Source: an uncultured Amylibacter sp. (GTDB lineage: Bacteria > Pseudomonadota > Alphaproteobacteria > Rhodobacterales > Rhodobacteraceae). Taken from it: a stretch of DNA of 15,302 nucleotides. The translations under genes and the position numbers were made by a program. The stretch lies in NCBI GenBank assembly GCA_938001995.1, contig CALLAV010000294.1, positions 1 through 15,302 on the forward strand. The letters are read 5' to 3'. Shown here piece after piece: positions 7,782-14,992 of the stretch (positions within the stretch are counted from its first letter, which is position 1; each line of letters opens with the position of its first letter). The notes below the pieces were generated by a model, which made no database searches, had not been told where the DNA came from, and worked only from the letters and a program-made list of their open reading frames with translations.

Positions 7782-10070
7782 ATGGCGGATATTTCGGGCA
7801 CTTCGGGTGCAGATACAATTTCAAACGAAACAACACCTTCCATCTTTCATGTGGAATACATCGATGTAGATGGCAAAACGACCAATGCCGAAGCGAGTGA
7901 TCTAAACACGTATTTCAACACGGACACGGGTGAAATTGCGGTTAACCACGGTGAAACGGCTGATTCTGGTGCGGTCATTCGTGTGAACCCGTTTGGCACA
8001 GCAGATTCGAATGACCTGAACCCCGAAGTGATGAACAAAGAAATTGGTTACAATGATACCTACGGTCACGCCACACGGTTCACGACAAAACTGTCTACGG
8101 ACGGTGGGGAATACACGTTTGAAGGCGATTTTTATAATTCAGCCGCGCTTTACGTGAATGGCAAACAAGTTTTTCTGAGTGAGAACACAGGCGAAGGGGC
8201 GGCTAGCGGAACCATTGATCTGGGTCCTGGTGTTCATGACGTCACGATCATTTACGCAAAAGATCGAACATCTGAACAAGATGACCTCGATGTAAACATC
8301 AGTGGTGGCGAATTTGGCGAAACGCCCATTCCTTTGCAAACCAGTGGCGCTGTGGGCCCTCTGGTCGGCGACGATGTGATCAATTCAGGCGTAGGCGATG
8401 ATGTTGTAGATGCCTCCCACGGGAAAGATGTGGTGGTCGGTGGCGAAGGCAACGACACCATTCAGGCCGGCATGGACGATGACACTGTGTTTGGTGGTGA
8501 AGGTGACGACACCCTTATTGGCGACACCGGCGATCCAAATGCCCCCGATGATGCAGTTTCGGAAAACATGCTGGTCAACGGCAGTTTCGAAGCAGACCAG
8601 ATCACAAAGTCATGGACAACAACGGGCGACCTGACGGGTTGGCAATCATCAGGAAGCAGCATCGAAACGTGGAACACCGACATTTCAACCACTTCCCAAA
8701 AAGCAACGGATGGTAACCAACTAATTGAAATGGATGCCTACAGCGGATCAAAAGACGGCGTTTACCAAGATGTGAAAACGGAAGACGGCGAAACCTACAG
8801 TCTGTCTTTGGACATTGCCCGTCGCGCTGGAACGGATAGCGAAACCAACACGGTTGAGGTTGTTTGGAATGGCGAAGTTGTCGCAACCATTGATCCAACA
8901 GAAACCGATTTCACCACCTTCACGTTTGAGGTGACAGGCACAGGCAGCATGGATCGTTTGACCCTGCGCGAAGGTGAAGGGGATGACAATTCATACGGCG
9001 CGTTGATCGACAACGTTATTTTAAAACCAGTCGTAGAAAGCAACGACGATAAGCTCGTCGGTGATGTCGGGTCCGACAGTATCGAAGGCAACCAAGGTGA
9101 TGACCTTTTAGCAGGCGGCAAAGTCGGGGCAGAATGGTCCCTCGTAGAGGGAAAATGGGTCTATGATGCAACCGCGATTCCCGCTGGCGGTGATGGTGTT
9201 TCCATTGATCAAAGTGCGGATACCATTGATGGTGGCGTTGGCGACGATGTGTTGTTGGGCGCAGGCGGAAATGATGTGCTGACAGGTGGTGCAGGCGATG
9301 ATGTAATCAATGCAGGCACGGGCGATGATGTGGCCTATGGCGGTGAAGGCAATGACACGATCAACCTTGAAGACGGCAATGACATGGCCAAAGCTGGCGC
9401 AGGTGATGATATCGTGAATGCAGGCGACGGCAATGATGTTGTTTACGGTGAAGCAGGCGATGACCAATTGCGCGGCGGTGAAGGTGATGATCAATTATTT
9501 GGCGGTGACGGCAAAGACGTTATACATGGCGGTGCGGGGAATGATGCGCTCGACGGTGGAGCAGGGGCAGACAAACTGTTTGGTGGCGACGGCGATGATA
9601 AATTGTCAGGCGGGGACGGTAACGATTACCTGAACGGTGGCGCTGGGGATGACATGCTCGATGGTGGCGCAGGCGATGACAAACTCTACGGCGGTTCTGG
9701 CGACGACATTATCAAAGGTGGCGATGGGGCTGACAAAATTGTCGGTGGCTCTGGTTCTGACACCATCGAAGGTGGCGCAGGTAACGATCACCTTTGGGGT
9801 GGCAACTGGTCTGCCGATGGCGCAAGCGATACGTTTGTTGTTTCCGCAGGATCAGGCAAAGACATGATCCACGACTTTGAAGCAGACAATGACGTGATTG
9901 ACTTGTCGTCTTACGGTTTGGAATACGCAGATCTTGAGAACCTGATGTCTGACAAAGGTTGGGCCACCGAAATTGATCTAAGCGGTCTAACAGGTGGCGG
10001 GGCAGAGGATAAACTGATCCTCAAATCCATTGATCTTGATGATCTGAACGAAGACAACTTTATCCTGTAG
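7782..10070 (+). CDS. Secreted RTX calcium-binding protein with two beta-sandwich domains
   Basis: This acidic 762-residue protein has no Sec signal and no cysteine, as expected for type I secretion. In order: an N-terminal domain (about 20-178) whose core (FTTKLSTDGGEYTFEGDF, then AALYVNGKQV) looks PA14-like; five RTX nonapeptides (199-243); a probable jellyroll (about 262-416) starting MLVNGSFE and ending YGALIDNVILK, like DUF642/carbohydrate-binding sandwiches in marine RTX proteins; two nonapeptides (424-441); a spacer; 21 unbroken nonapeptides (481-669); and a C-terminal segment ending NEDNFIL, typical of type I secretion substrates. Calcium outside the cell should fold the repeats. AGAGGA precedes the ATG by 5 bp. 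No protease or lipase motif is visible, so it may be an adhesive or surface/matrix protein. No ABC exporter, adaptor or acyltransferase lies nearby. Confidence 0.88.
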   Translation: MADISGTSGADTISNETTPSIFHVEYIDVDGKTTNAEASDLNTYFNTDTGEIAVNHGETADSGAVIRVNPFGTADSNDLNPEVMNKEIGYNDTYGHATRFTTKLSTDGGEYTFEGDFYNSAALYVNGKQVFLSENTGEGAASGTIDLGPGVHDVTIIYAKDRTSEQDDLDVNISGGEFGETPIPLQTSGAVGPLVGDDVINSGVGDDVVDASHGKDVVVGGEGNDTIQAGMDDDTVFGGEGDDTLIGDTGDPNAPDDAVSENMLVNGSFEADQITKSWTTTGDLTGWQSSGSSIETWNTDISTTSQKATDGNQLIEMDAYSGSKDGVYQDVKTEDGETYSLSLDIARRAGTDSETNTVEVVWNGEVVATIDPTETDFTTFTFEVTGTGSMDRLTLREGEGDDNSYGALIDNVILKPVVESNDDKLVGDVGSDSIEGNQGDDLLAGGKVGAEWSLVEGKWVYDATAIPAGGDGVSIDQSADTIDGGVGDDVLLGAGGNDVLTGGAGDDVINAGTGDDVAYGGEGNDTINLEDGNDMAKAGAGDDIVNAGDGNDVVYGEAGDDQLRGGEGDDQLFGGDGKDVIHGGAGNDALDGGAGADKLFGGDGDDKLSGGDGNDYLNGGAGDDMLDGGAGDDKLYGGSGDDIIKGGDGADKIVGGSGSDTIEGGAGNDHLWGGNWSADGASDTFVVSAGSGKDMIHDFEADNDVIDLSSYGLEYADLENLMSDKGWATEIDLSGLTGGGAEDKLILKSIDLDDLNEDNFIL
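8376..8510 (+). repeat. RTX nonapeptide block 1 (5 repeats)
   Basis: Five successive 27-bp units encode VINSGVGDD, VVDASHGKD, VVVGGEGND, TIQAGMDDD and TVFGGEGDD, matching the GGxGxDxUx calcium-binding pattern with some degenerate units. A partial sixth (TLIGD) follows before the jellyroll-like domain. Confidence 0.85.
9222..9788 (+). repeat. RTX nonapeptide block 3 (21 in-register repeats)
   Basis: Twenty-one consecutive 27-bp units (residues 481-669) stay in perfect nonapeptide register from TIDGGVGDD to TIEGGAGND. Most fit GGxGxDxUx, with aspartates positioned to bind calcium in a parallel beta-roll. Units such as TINLEDGND and MAKAGAGDD have lost the GG pair. A smaller two-unit block lies at 9051-9104. 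DNA identity between units is moderate, so the repeats look old rather than recently amplified. Confidence 0.9.
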
Positions 10071-10078
10071 CGATCAAA

Positions 10079-10109
10079 ACCCTCGCCTAGCTTAGCGCTG
10101 AGCGAGGGT
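10079..10109. terminator. Hairpin between convergent RTX and aminotransferase genes
   Basis: Perfect 8-bp arms ACCCTCGC (10079-10086) and GCGAGGGT (10102-10109) enclose a second small stem. On the minus strand the right arm runs straight into TTTTG, so it should terminate the aminotransferase transcript. On the plus strand the hairpin is followed by CCAAATTTC, a weak tail for the RTX gene. It fills most of the 46-bp gap, so one bidirectional structure probably serves both genes. Confidence 0.8.
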
Positions 10110-10116
10110 CCAAATT

Positions 10117-11508
10117 TCACATCAGTCCGTTGGCTTTGGCGGTCACTTCTGTTTCATCCAGCGTTTTCCATGCGGCAGCAACCAGCTCATCAATTTCTGC
10201 TTTTGTGATAACCAAAGGCGGGGAACAGGCAATGCTGTCTTTAACAGCGCGCAACATCACACCATTGTCTGGCGCGATATCTTTGAAAATTTTCCCAATG
10301 GAACCCGGTTGCGCAAATGCCGCACGGCGACTTGCATCTGGTGTCATCTGAATTGCACCGAGCAATCCACACAACCGAACCTCACCCACCAATGGATGAT
10401 CTCCAAGCGTGGACCATTTTTCTGCAAAATAAGGCGAGATGTCCGCCGCGTGATCTACGATTTTTTCTTCTTGCAAGATCCGCAGGTTTTCCAACGCAAC
10501 CGCCGCCGCCACAGGATGCCCAGAATAGGTATAGCCATGGAAGAAATCGCCACCCTTCTGTGCAAACTCTTCGGCAATGCGGTCACTGACAACTGATCCT
10601 GAAATCGGCATGTACCCAGACGAAAGCCCCTTAGCGATTGTCATGATATCGGGACGAATATTAAACGTCTCTGATCCGAACCATTTGCCCGTGCGACCAA
10701 ACCCACAGATTACTTCATCTGCGATCAGTAGAATGTCATAGGCATCACAGATCCGCTGAATCTCTGGCCAATAGGTGCTTGGTGGAACGATCACACCACC
10801 CGCCCCTTGAACAGGTTCAGCAATAAACGCAGCGACATTATCTTCGCCAAGCTCATTGATCTTTGCTTCCAACTCTGCTGCGCATTTCAGGCCAAAGTCT
10901 TCGGGAGTCATGTCCCCGCCATTCACCCACCAGTAAGGTTGCGAGATATGCGCCAAACCACCAACGCCCTCCGCACCTTGCACATGCATATGTGCCATAC
11001 CGCCCAGCGCAGTCGCTGCAACTGTGGATCCGTGATACGCATTTTCCCGCGAAATAATTACCTGCTTTGTCGGTTTTCCTTTGGATGCCCAGTAATGTCG
11101 GACCAGCCGAATGTTCGTATCATTCGCGTCTGACCCAGAGTTGCCAAAGAACACGTGGTTCAAATCCCCAGGCGACAGTTCGGCAATCTTCGTGGCCAAC
11201 TCCACCACAGGCGGGTGGGTGGTTTGAAAGAAGGTATTGTAATACGGTAGCTGCTGCATTTGGCGCTGGGCCACATCCGCCAATTCGTCCCGACCATAGC
11301 CGATGTTCACACACCACAGCCCAGCCATCCCATCCAGAATGCGATGCCCCTCGCTGTCATACAGGTAAACACCCTCGGCGCGTGTGATCACACGGCTGCC
11401 CGTTGTCTTGGTTACAGCACCATTTGCAAACGGCTGAATATGATGCGCGGCGTTTAGCGCTACCAACTCTTCTGTCGGGCGGTGGTTCATTGGTGTTTGC
11501 TTGTTCAT
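10117..11508 (-). CDS. Class III (SpuC-like) omega-aminotransferase, pyruvate-type
   Basis: A PLP-dependent class III aminotransferase of 463 residues. The sequence follows the Pseudomonas SpuC polyamine:pyruvate aminotransferase type closely: MAGLWCVNIGYGR at 61-73, YNTFFQTTHPP at 90-100, SGSDAND at 124-130, YHGS at 158-161, EPVQGAGGVIVPP at 231-243, ADEVICGFGRTG at 263-274 with cofactor-binding Asp264, and IAKGLSSGY at 291-299 with Schiff-base Lys293. R420 is a candidate substrate-carboxylate arginine. It likely moves an amino group from a diamine or omega-amino acid to pyruvate in the cytoplasm; the substrate (putrescine, beta-alanine, taurine or other) cannot be fixed from sequence. I start at the ATG at 11506-11508, which AAGGGAG precedes; an open extension of nine codons upstream lacks a site. 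The gene diverges from a LysR gene, its probable regulator. Confidence 0.9.
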   Translation of the reverse strand: MNKQTPMNHRPTEELVALNAAHHIQPFANGAVTKTTGSRVITRAEGVYLYDSEGHRILDGMAGLWCVNIGYGRDELADVAQRQMQQLPYYNTFFQTTHPPVVELATKIAELSPGDLNHVFFGNSGSDANDTNIRLVRHYWASKGKPTKQVIISRENAYHGSTVAATALGGMAHMHVQGAEGVGGLAHISQPYWWVNGGDMTPEDFGLKCAAELEAKINELGEDNVAAFIAEPVQGAGGVIVPPSTYWPEIQRICDAYDILLIADEVICGFGRTGKWFGSETFNIRPDIMTIAKGLSSGYMPISGSVVSDRIAEEFAQKGGDFFHGYTYSGHPVAAAVALENLRILQEEKIVDHAADISPYFAEKWSTLGDHPLVGEVRLCGLLGAIQMTPDASRRAAFAQPGSIGKIFKDIAPDNGVMLRAVKDSIACSPPLVITKAEIDELVAAAWKTLDETEVTAKANGLM

Positions 11509-11861
11509 GATGGCGGACTCCCTTGTTCTATACAAAGGCGTGATCCAAGTCGGTCATTGGGTCAACCTATTTCTAGGAATCGCATTTACGGAATCACCTA
11601 TTTGGATTGACCCCAATTTGGCACCAATCGGACCGACGGTTAAGGATTGTGTCAGCCGCTGCCTTTTTTACTTTGATAAATATCTATAAAAAATAGGGGG
11701 TTTCGGTTTGTTTCCACAACCAGAACGATTGTTTCATTGTCTACATTGCCCCAACAATACCCAATTGTGACGCCGCAATGTCCTATTGTTTCCAAAGTAG
11801 TGACGCATTCACTCTTCATAAACATCTTCATCAAGTAGTTCTGTAAATGAGGTAAAGAGTT
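11509..11861. promoter_or_regulatory. Divergent control region between aminotransferase and LysR genes
   Basis: This 353-bp non-coding stretch separates the two divergent start codons. It is A+T-rich, especially around 11665-11695. It holds 13 ATTG or CAAT motifs by eye, seven of them between 11728 and 11789 at roughly 8-9-bp steps. Nested dyads include ATTGACCCCAAT (11606-11617), ATTG-N6-CAAT (11745-11758) and ACAAT-N5-ATTGT (11754-11768). These are plausible binding sites for the LysR protein. I could not settle on a convincing -10/-35 pair for either gene. No RNA gene or small coding frame stood out. Confidence 0.5.
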
Positions 11862-12770
11862 ATGGATCGTTTAACTGAGATGGAGGCTTTTGCGAGCGTC
11901 GTTGACTTAGGTGGCTTCACCGATGCGGCACGCAAAATGGGCCTGTCTAAATCTGCAATTTCAAAGCACGTGTCGTCTTTGGAAGCCCGCCTTGGCGCGC
12001 GTCTTCTGAACCGTACAACACGTCGTGTAAGCCCGACAGAGATCGGACTGGCGTATTACGACAAAGCACGCCAAGTGCTGGACGACGCAGGTGAAGCAGA
12101 CGCAATGGTCACATCCATGCAATCCACGCCGCGCGGCTCCTTGCGCTTGTCGGCCACATCCGATTTTGGTGTGAACCACATTTCCAAAGCGTTGGGCGCG
12201 TTCCTAAACCGCTATCCTGAAATCAATGTTAACATGGTTCTGTCAAACCGAAATGTTGACCTTTTGTCCGAAGGGTTTGATCTGGCCATCCGCATTGGCG
12301 AGATGCAGGATTCATCCCTTCGGGCCCGGAAACTGGCCGAGACCAACATGCGTGTCATCGGTTCCCCGAAATACTTCTACGAACATGGTGTTCCCCAAAA
12401 GATTGATGATCTGGCACAGCACAAGCTGCTGCACTTTTCTAACCAGTCTTCTGGAAACGCGTGGAAGATCACATCAGCCTCTGGCGAAAAACGCTTGATC
12501 CGCGCGGGTGGCTCCTTGACAGTGAATGATGGTCAATCCTTGCTGCAAGCAGCAGAAGCAGGCCTTGGCATCGCGTATTTACCGAGCTTTCTCTATCACG
12601 AAGCTGTTGAAGATGGCCGCCTGAAAGCGGTTCTTCCTGACCTACCTGTTGAAACACTCGGTGTGCATGTTGTTTACCCACCGGGCCTCTATACGCAGCC
12701 AAAGCTGCGTGCGTTCATCGACTTCTTGGTGGAGCATTTCAAACAAAAAGGCCCAGAAGACTGGGGCTAA
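11862..12770 (+). CDS. LysR-family transcriptional regulator (CrgA-like)
   Basis: A 302-residue LysR-type regulator. The winged helix-turn-helix spans about residues 3-62, with the recognition region GGFTDAARKMGLSKSAISKH (17-36) and LGARLLNRTTRRVSPTEIG following. A linker helix leads to a two-lobed periplasmic-binding-protein-like effector domain (about 88-295) with motifs such as GSLRLSATSDFG, DLAIRIGEM and AAEAGLGIAYLPSF. The pattern fits the CrgA/AaeR-type subgroup. GAGGTAAAGAG lies before the ATG. LysR regulators usually control the divergently transcribed neighbour and themselves, so the aminotransferase is the prime target; the co-inducer may be its amine or amino acid substrate, but this is inference. 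The gene ends at a hairpin pair shared with the convergent OmpA-domain gene. Confidence 0.93.
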   Translation: MDRLTEMEAFASVVDLGGFTDAARKMGLSKSAISKHVSSLEARLGARLLNRTTRRVSPTEIGLAYYDKARQVLDDAGEADAMVTSMQSTPRGSLRLSATSDFGVNHISKALGAFLNRYPEINVNMVLSNRNVDLLSEGFDLAIRIGEMQDSSLRARKLAETNMRVIGSPKYFYEHGVPQKIDDLAQHKLLHFSNQSSGNAWKITSASGEKRLIRAGGSLTVNDGQSLLQAAEAGLGIAYLPSFLYHEAVEDGRLKAVLPDLPVETLGVHVVYPPGLYTQPKLRAFIDFLVEHFKQKGPEDWG

Positions 12771-12779
12771 AAATGACGG

Positions 12780-12802
12780 GGATTTGACGCCTCATCAAAT
12801 CC
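12780..12802. terminator. First hairpin after the LysR gene
   Basis: Perfect 8-bp arms GGATTTGA (12780-12787) and TCAAATCC (12795-12802) flank a 7-nt loop, filling the gap between the two convergent stop codons. The plus-strand tail TTATCTCG and the minus-strand tail CCGTCATTTTT are weak for intrinsic termination. It could be a back-up terminator or a 3'-end protecting structure. Confidence 0.55.
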
Positions 12803-13720
12803 TTATCTCGAAAAAACCGCCTCAACACGGCGGTTTTTTTGTGCGCCTTCTTCGGTTTCATTTGAAGCACGCGGCGAGAGAAATCCAACGCCATGGGCTT
12901 CTAAACGGCTTGGCGCAATGCCGTGATCATTGATCAGCGCGTTCCGCACAGAAACGGCCCTTTGCCGCGACACGGTAATATTTCCTTCTAGCGATCCAGA
13001 CATGTCTGAATGCCCGACCAACAACACCCGCAAACCTTCGTCTGCTTTCATCGTTTCTGCCAAAGCTGCCAAAGCGCCGTTAGGGTCCGCGCCGATCGCA
13101 GTGCTGCCCGTCTCAAAGGTCAGTCCTTCTAGGACCGTTGAAACCTCGCCTGTGATTTTCAGCGGCGTTCCGATGGTAGCAACTGGGCCAGTTTCTACTG
13201 TTTCTACCAGCGCGCCCGCATCTGCTGTTGGGCGGTATTCGGTCATCTGCACGTAAACGGACACCGGCGATTTACTGAGCATAAAGGTAACATAAGCTGG
13301 GTTTTCCGTCACCGTCTGCTTTGCGGTAATGAACTGGAAGTCCCGTAGATCGACGCGCATCATCGGTTCGTCCACCACGTCAATGGCAAACCGGAAATCA
13401 TACCCGCCGCATTCTCGTGCAACGCAAGACAAGACCTCTTCATAGCCAGAGCGTTCTAATTGCGCGGTGATCCCAGCGCGCACTTCTGCGATGGTTTGCT
13501 CGCCACCCATGGCCCAAACAGTGCGGCGGATGTTTTTTGGTGTGGCTTCCGTTGGCACGGTACCATTGGCAAAAGGCGCAATCGGCACGGCGGCGGGAAC
13601 GGTGGTTTCAACCTCGGAATACGTCGCCTTTGCCCCGAGCGGTAATCGCAGCACAAATTCGGCCGCACCGATTGTCGGTACGGCAAGTGCGATACAGAAA
13701 AGGGCGGGGCCAAATTTCAT
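12803..13720 (-). CDS. Periplasmic/outer-membrane OmpA-domain protein
   Basis: A 305-residue exported protein. Residues 1-19 form a signal peptide (MKFGPALFCIALAVPTIGA, cleavage likely before AEFV). The middle region (about 20-195) is not a domain I can name with confidence; it holds a C-x4-C pair (Cys99, Cys104, SCVARECGG) that could be a disulfide and recalls, from memory, the DUF4892-type region of some OmpA-family proteins. The C-terminal OmpA/MotB-like domain (about 196-303) has LTFETGS, GHSDMSGS and LSPRASNETEEGAQKNRRVE; Asp239 and Arg254 match the peptidoglycan-binding Asp/Arg pair. It likely anchors to peptidoglycan. Its ATG overlaps the stop of the AhpD-like gene as ATGA. The final codons contain a terminator hairpin. 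Confidence 0.88.
   Translation of the reverse strand: MKFGPALFCIALAVPTIGAAEFVLRLPLGAKATYSEVETTVPAAVPIAPFANGTVPTEATPKNIRRTVWAMGGEQTIAEVRAGITAQLERSGYEEVLSCVARECGGYDFRFAIDVVDEPMMRVDLRDFQFITAKQTVTENPAYVTFMLSKSPVSVYVQMTEYRPTADAGALVETVETGPVATIGTPLKITGEVSTVLEGLTFETGSTAIGADPNGALAALAETMKADEGLRVLLVGHSDMSGSLEGNITVSRQRAVSVRNALINDHGIAPSRLEAHGVGFLSPRASNETEEGAQKNRRVEAVFSR
12811..12840. terminator. Bidirectional intrinsic terminator inside the end of the OmpA-domain gene
   Basis: CCGCC (12817-12821) and GGCGG (12829-12833) pair around a 7-nt loop. Seven Ts follow on the plus strand (12834-12840) and six As precede (12811-12816), so both strands carry a GC stem plus U-tract. On the plus strand it terminates the LysR transcript. 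On the minus strand it lies within codons for NRRVEAVF of the OmpA-domain gene, before its TAA at 12803-12805. Confidence 0.8.
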
Positions 13721-14280
13721 CGGAATGCGCTATGATACTCCGCGTTAGGTTCCATTGCGACGGCGGATGAAAAGCGGTTGGACATGTTGTAAAACGAAGC
13801 GACTGCGGCAACATCCCATATATCTGCTTCCGACAGGCCGACATCTCGCAGCAATTGGCGATCTGGCTCTTCGATTTTGGCACTTGCCTCTGTCATTTTC
13901 ACAGCAAAATCCAGCATGGCACGTTCGCGCGGCGATAAGTCCGCTACACGGTAATTCATCACCAACGCCTCACCTAATTCAGGCTTGCCGCTTAACTGAC
14001 GAACCGCTGCGCCATGAGATACCAAGCAATAAAAACACCGATTGTGCGAAGACACGACCACCGCGATCATCTCGCGTTCCAGCTTGGATAGCCCGCTCTC
14101 ACCCAGCATCAAATCGTTGTACATCCCTGTAAACGCATTCAGCTTGTCCACATTATGCGCATAAGATTGCAGCACGTTTGGCACAAACCCCAGCTTCTCC
14201 ACACAGATATCGAAATACCGCTGCGTTTCAGGGGGCAGGTCTGCCATCGGCAAATCAAGGGCCGTCACTTTGTCTGACAT
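13717..14280 (-). CDS. AhpD-like peroxidase-related protein (carboxymuconolactone decarboxylase family)
   Basis: A 187-residue cytoplasmic protein of the AhpD/CMD superfamily, closest in layout to the 'uncharacterized peroxidase-related enzyme' group. The catalytic signature E-x11-C-x2-C-x3-H is complete: Glu70, Cys82, Cys85, His89 (RCFYCLVSHG). In AhpD these residues relay protons and carry the redox-active dithiol that reduces hydroperoxides or recycles AhpC; the substrate here is unknown. Helical repeats with YNMSNRF near 164-170 are typical of the group. GGAGAA lies just before the ATG, in the 10-bp gap after the acetyltransferase stop, so the genes are co-transcribed. Its TGA overlaps the OmpA-domain gene start. 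Confidence 0.9.
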   Translation of the reverse strand: MSDKVTALDLPMADLPPETQRYFDICVEKLGFVPNVLQSYAHNVDKLNAFTGMYNDLMLGESGLSKLEREMIAVVVSSHNRCFYCLVSHGAAVRQLSGKPELGEALVMNYRVADLSPRERAMLDFAVKMTEASAKIEEPDRQLLRDVGLSEADIWDVAAVASFYNMSNRFSSAVAMEPNAEYHSAFR

Positions 14281-14290
14281 GATGTTCTCC

Positions 14291-14992
14291 TTATACCTTG
14301 ATACGGTAATGATACTGCGCTGCCGTTTCCATGCCCATTTTACGATAGAGCGCTTGCGCGCCGTCGTTCGCTTGTGTCGTCAGAACACAAAATGTCTCTG
14401 CCCCGTGTCGCAAACCCCACCATGCAGCGGCTCGCATCATCCGTTCTGCCACGCCGCGCCGCCGTTCGCGCGCCAAAACCTCGACCGCATGAGCCATGCA
14501 AATCCCGTTCGAGGCACCAACAAAGGCCGCCGCAGAAGCCCGCGCATCAATACGCCCCATTACAAACGTTTTGTCGCAATTTGCCCGCCGCATCACATCC
14601 AACCGCGCGGGGCCAATGCCACCCTCTGTCCAAATTTCTGCAAGAATGGGCATCGGAAATTGCGCGAATATAGCATCTAGTTTCGGTTTAAACCCATCCG
14701 CCAGCTTTGCTGCATCGCACACCAACAAATCCACAGGGTCTTTCACCACATACCCACGATCCGCTAGTTCAGAGTCCAACTCCGCCTGTTCCCCTTGGAT
14801 CATGAACAACTTATCCTGGCCCAAATCCAGCATCGCCTGTTCCGCTACCGCAATATCCCCTGATCCAGACGCTGCCGAAACCCGCTGTCCACCGTCACGC
14901 CCGTCGCGAATGGTCCAACCATCGACCAACTGCGTGGCATGTGCGGGCCAAGTCGCATCGACCGCTGCAAACAGATCGGCCTCAGTCCACAT
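14291..14992 (-). CDS. GNAT-family N-acetyltransferase
   Basis: A 233-residue protein with a C-terminal GNAT fold. Residues about 140-228 hold the acetyl-CoA region: a beta-strand VMGRIDARASAAAFVG, another at ICMAHAVEVLARERRRGVAERMM (R-R-x-G-x-A loop at 177-182), and motif B NDGAQALYRKMGME at 209-222. The N-terminal half (about 1-135) is a more divergent, possibly degenerate GNAT-like lobe with DKLFMIQGEQAELDSEL and GYVVKDPVDLLVCD. The acceptor substrate is unknown. I use the ATG at 14990-14992 rather than the TTG one codon upstream. The start lies inside the end of the CinA-domain gene (11-nt overlap), so translation is likely coupled. The AhpD-like gene follows after 10 bp. Confidence 0.88.
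   Translation of the reverse strand: MWTEADLFAAVDATWPAHATQLVDGWTIRDGRDGGQRVSAASGSGDIAVAEQAMLDLGQDKLFMIQGEQAELDSELADRGYVVKDPVDLLVCDAAKLADGFKPKLDAIFAQFPMPILAEIWTEGGIGPARLDVMRRANCDKTFVMGRIDARASAAAFVGASNGICMAHAVEVLARERRRGVAERMMRAAAWWGLRHGAETFCVLTTQANDGAQALYRKMGMETAAQYHYRIKV

Noticed and set aside
9108..9494. A 128-codon minus-strand frame opposite the RTX repeats.
   Set aside because: Its Ile/Ala/Thr-rich periodic sequence is the mirror of the nonapeptide repeats and has no start signal.
9222..9788. A regular 27-bp period that could be mistaken for a CRISPR or satellite array.
   Set aside because: The units are contiguous, variable at third positions and encode RTX nonapeptides in an open frame; there are no conserved repeat/unique spacer pairs.
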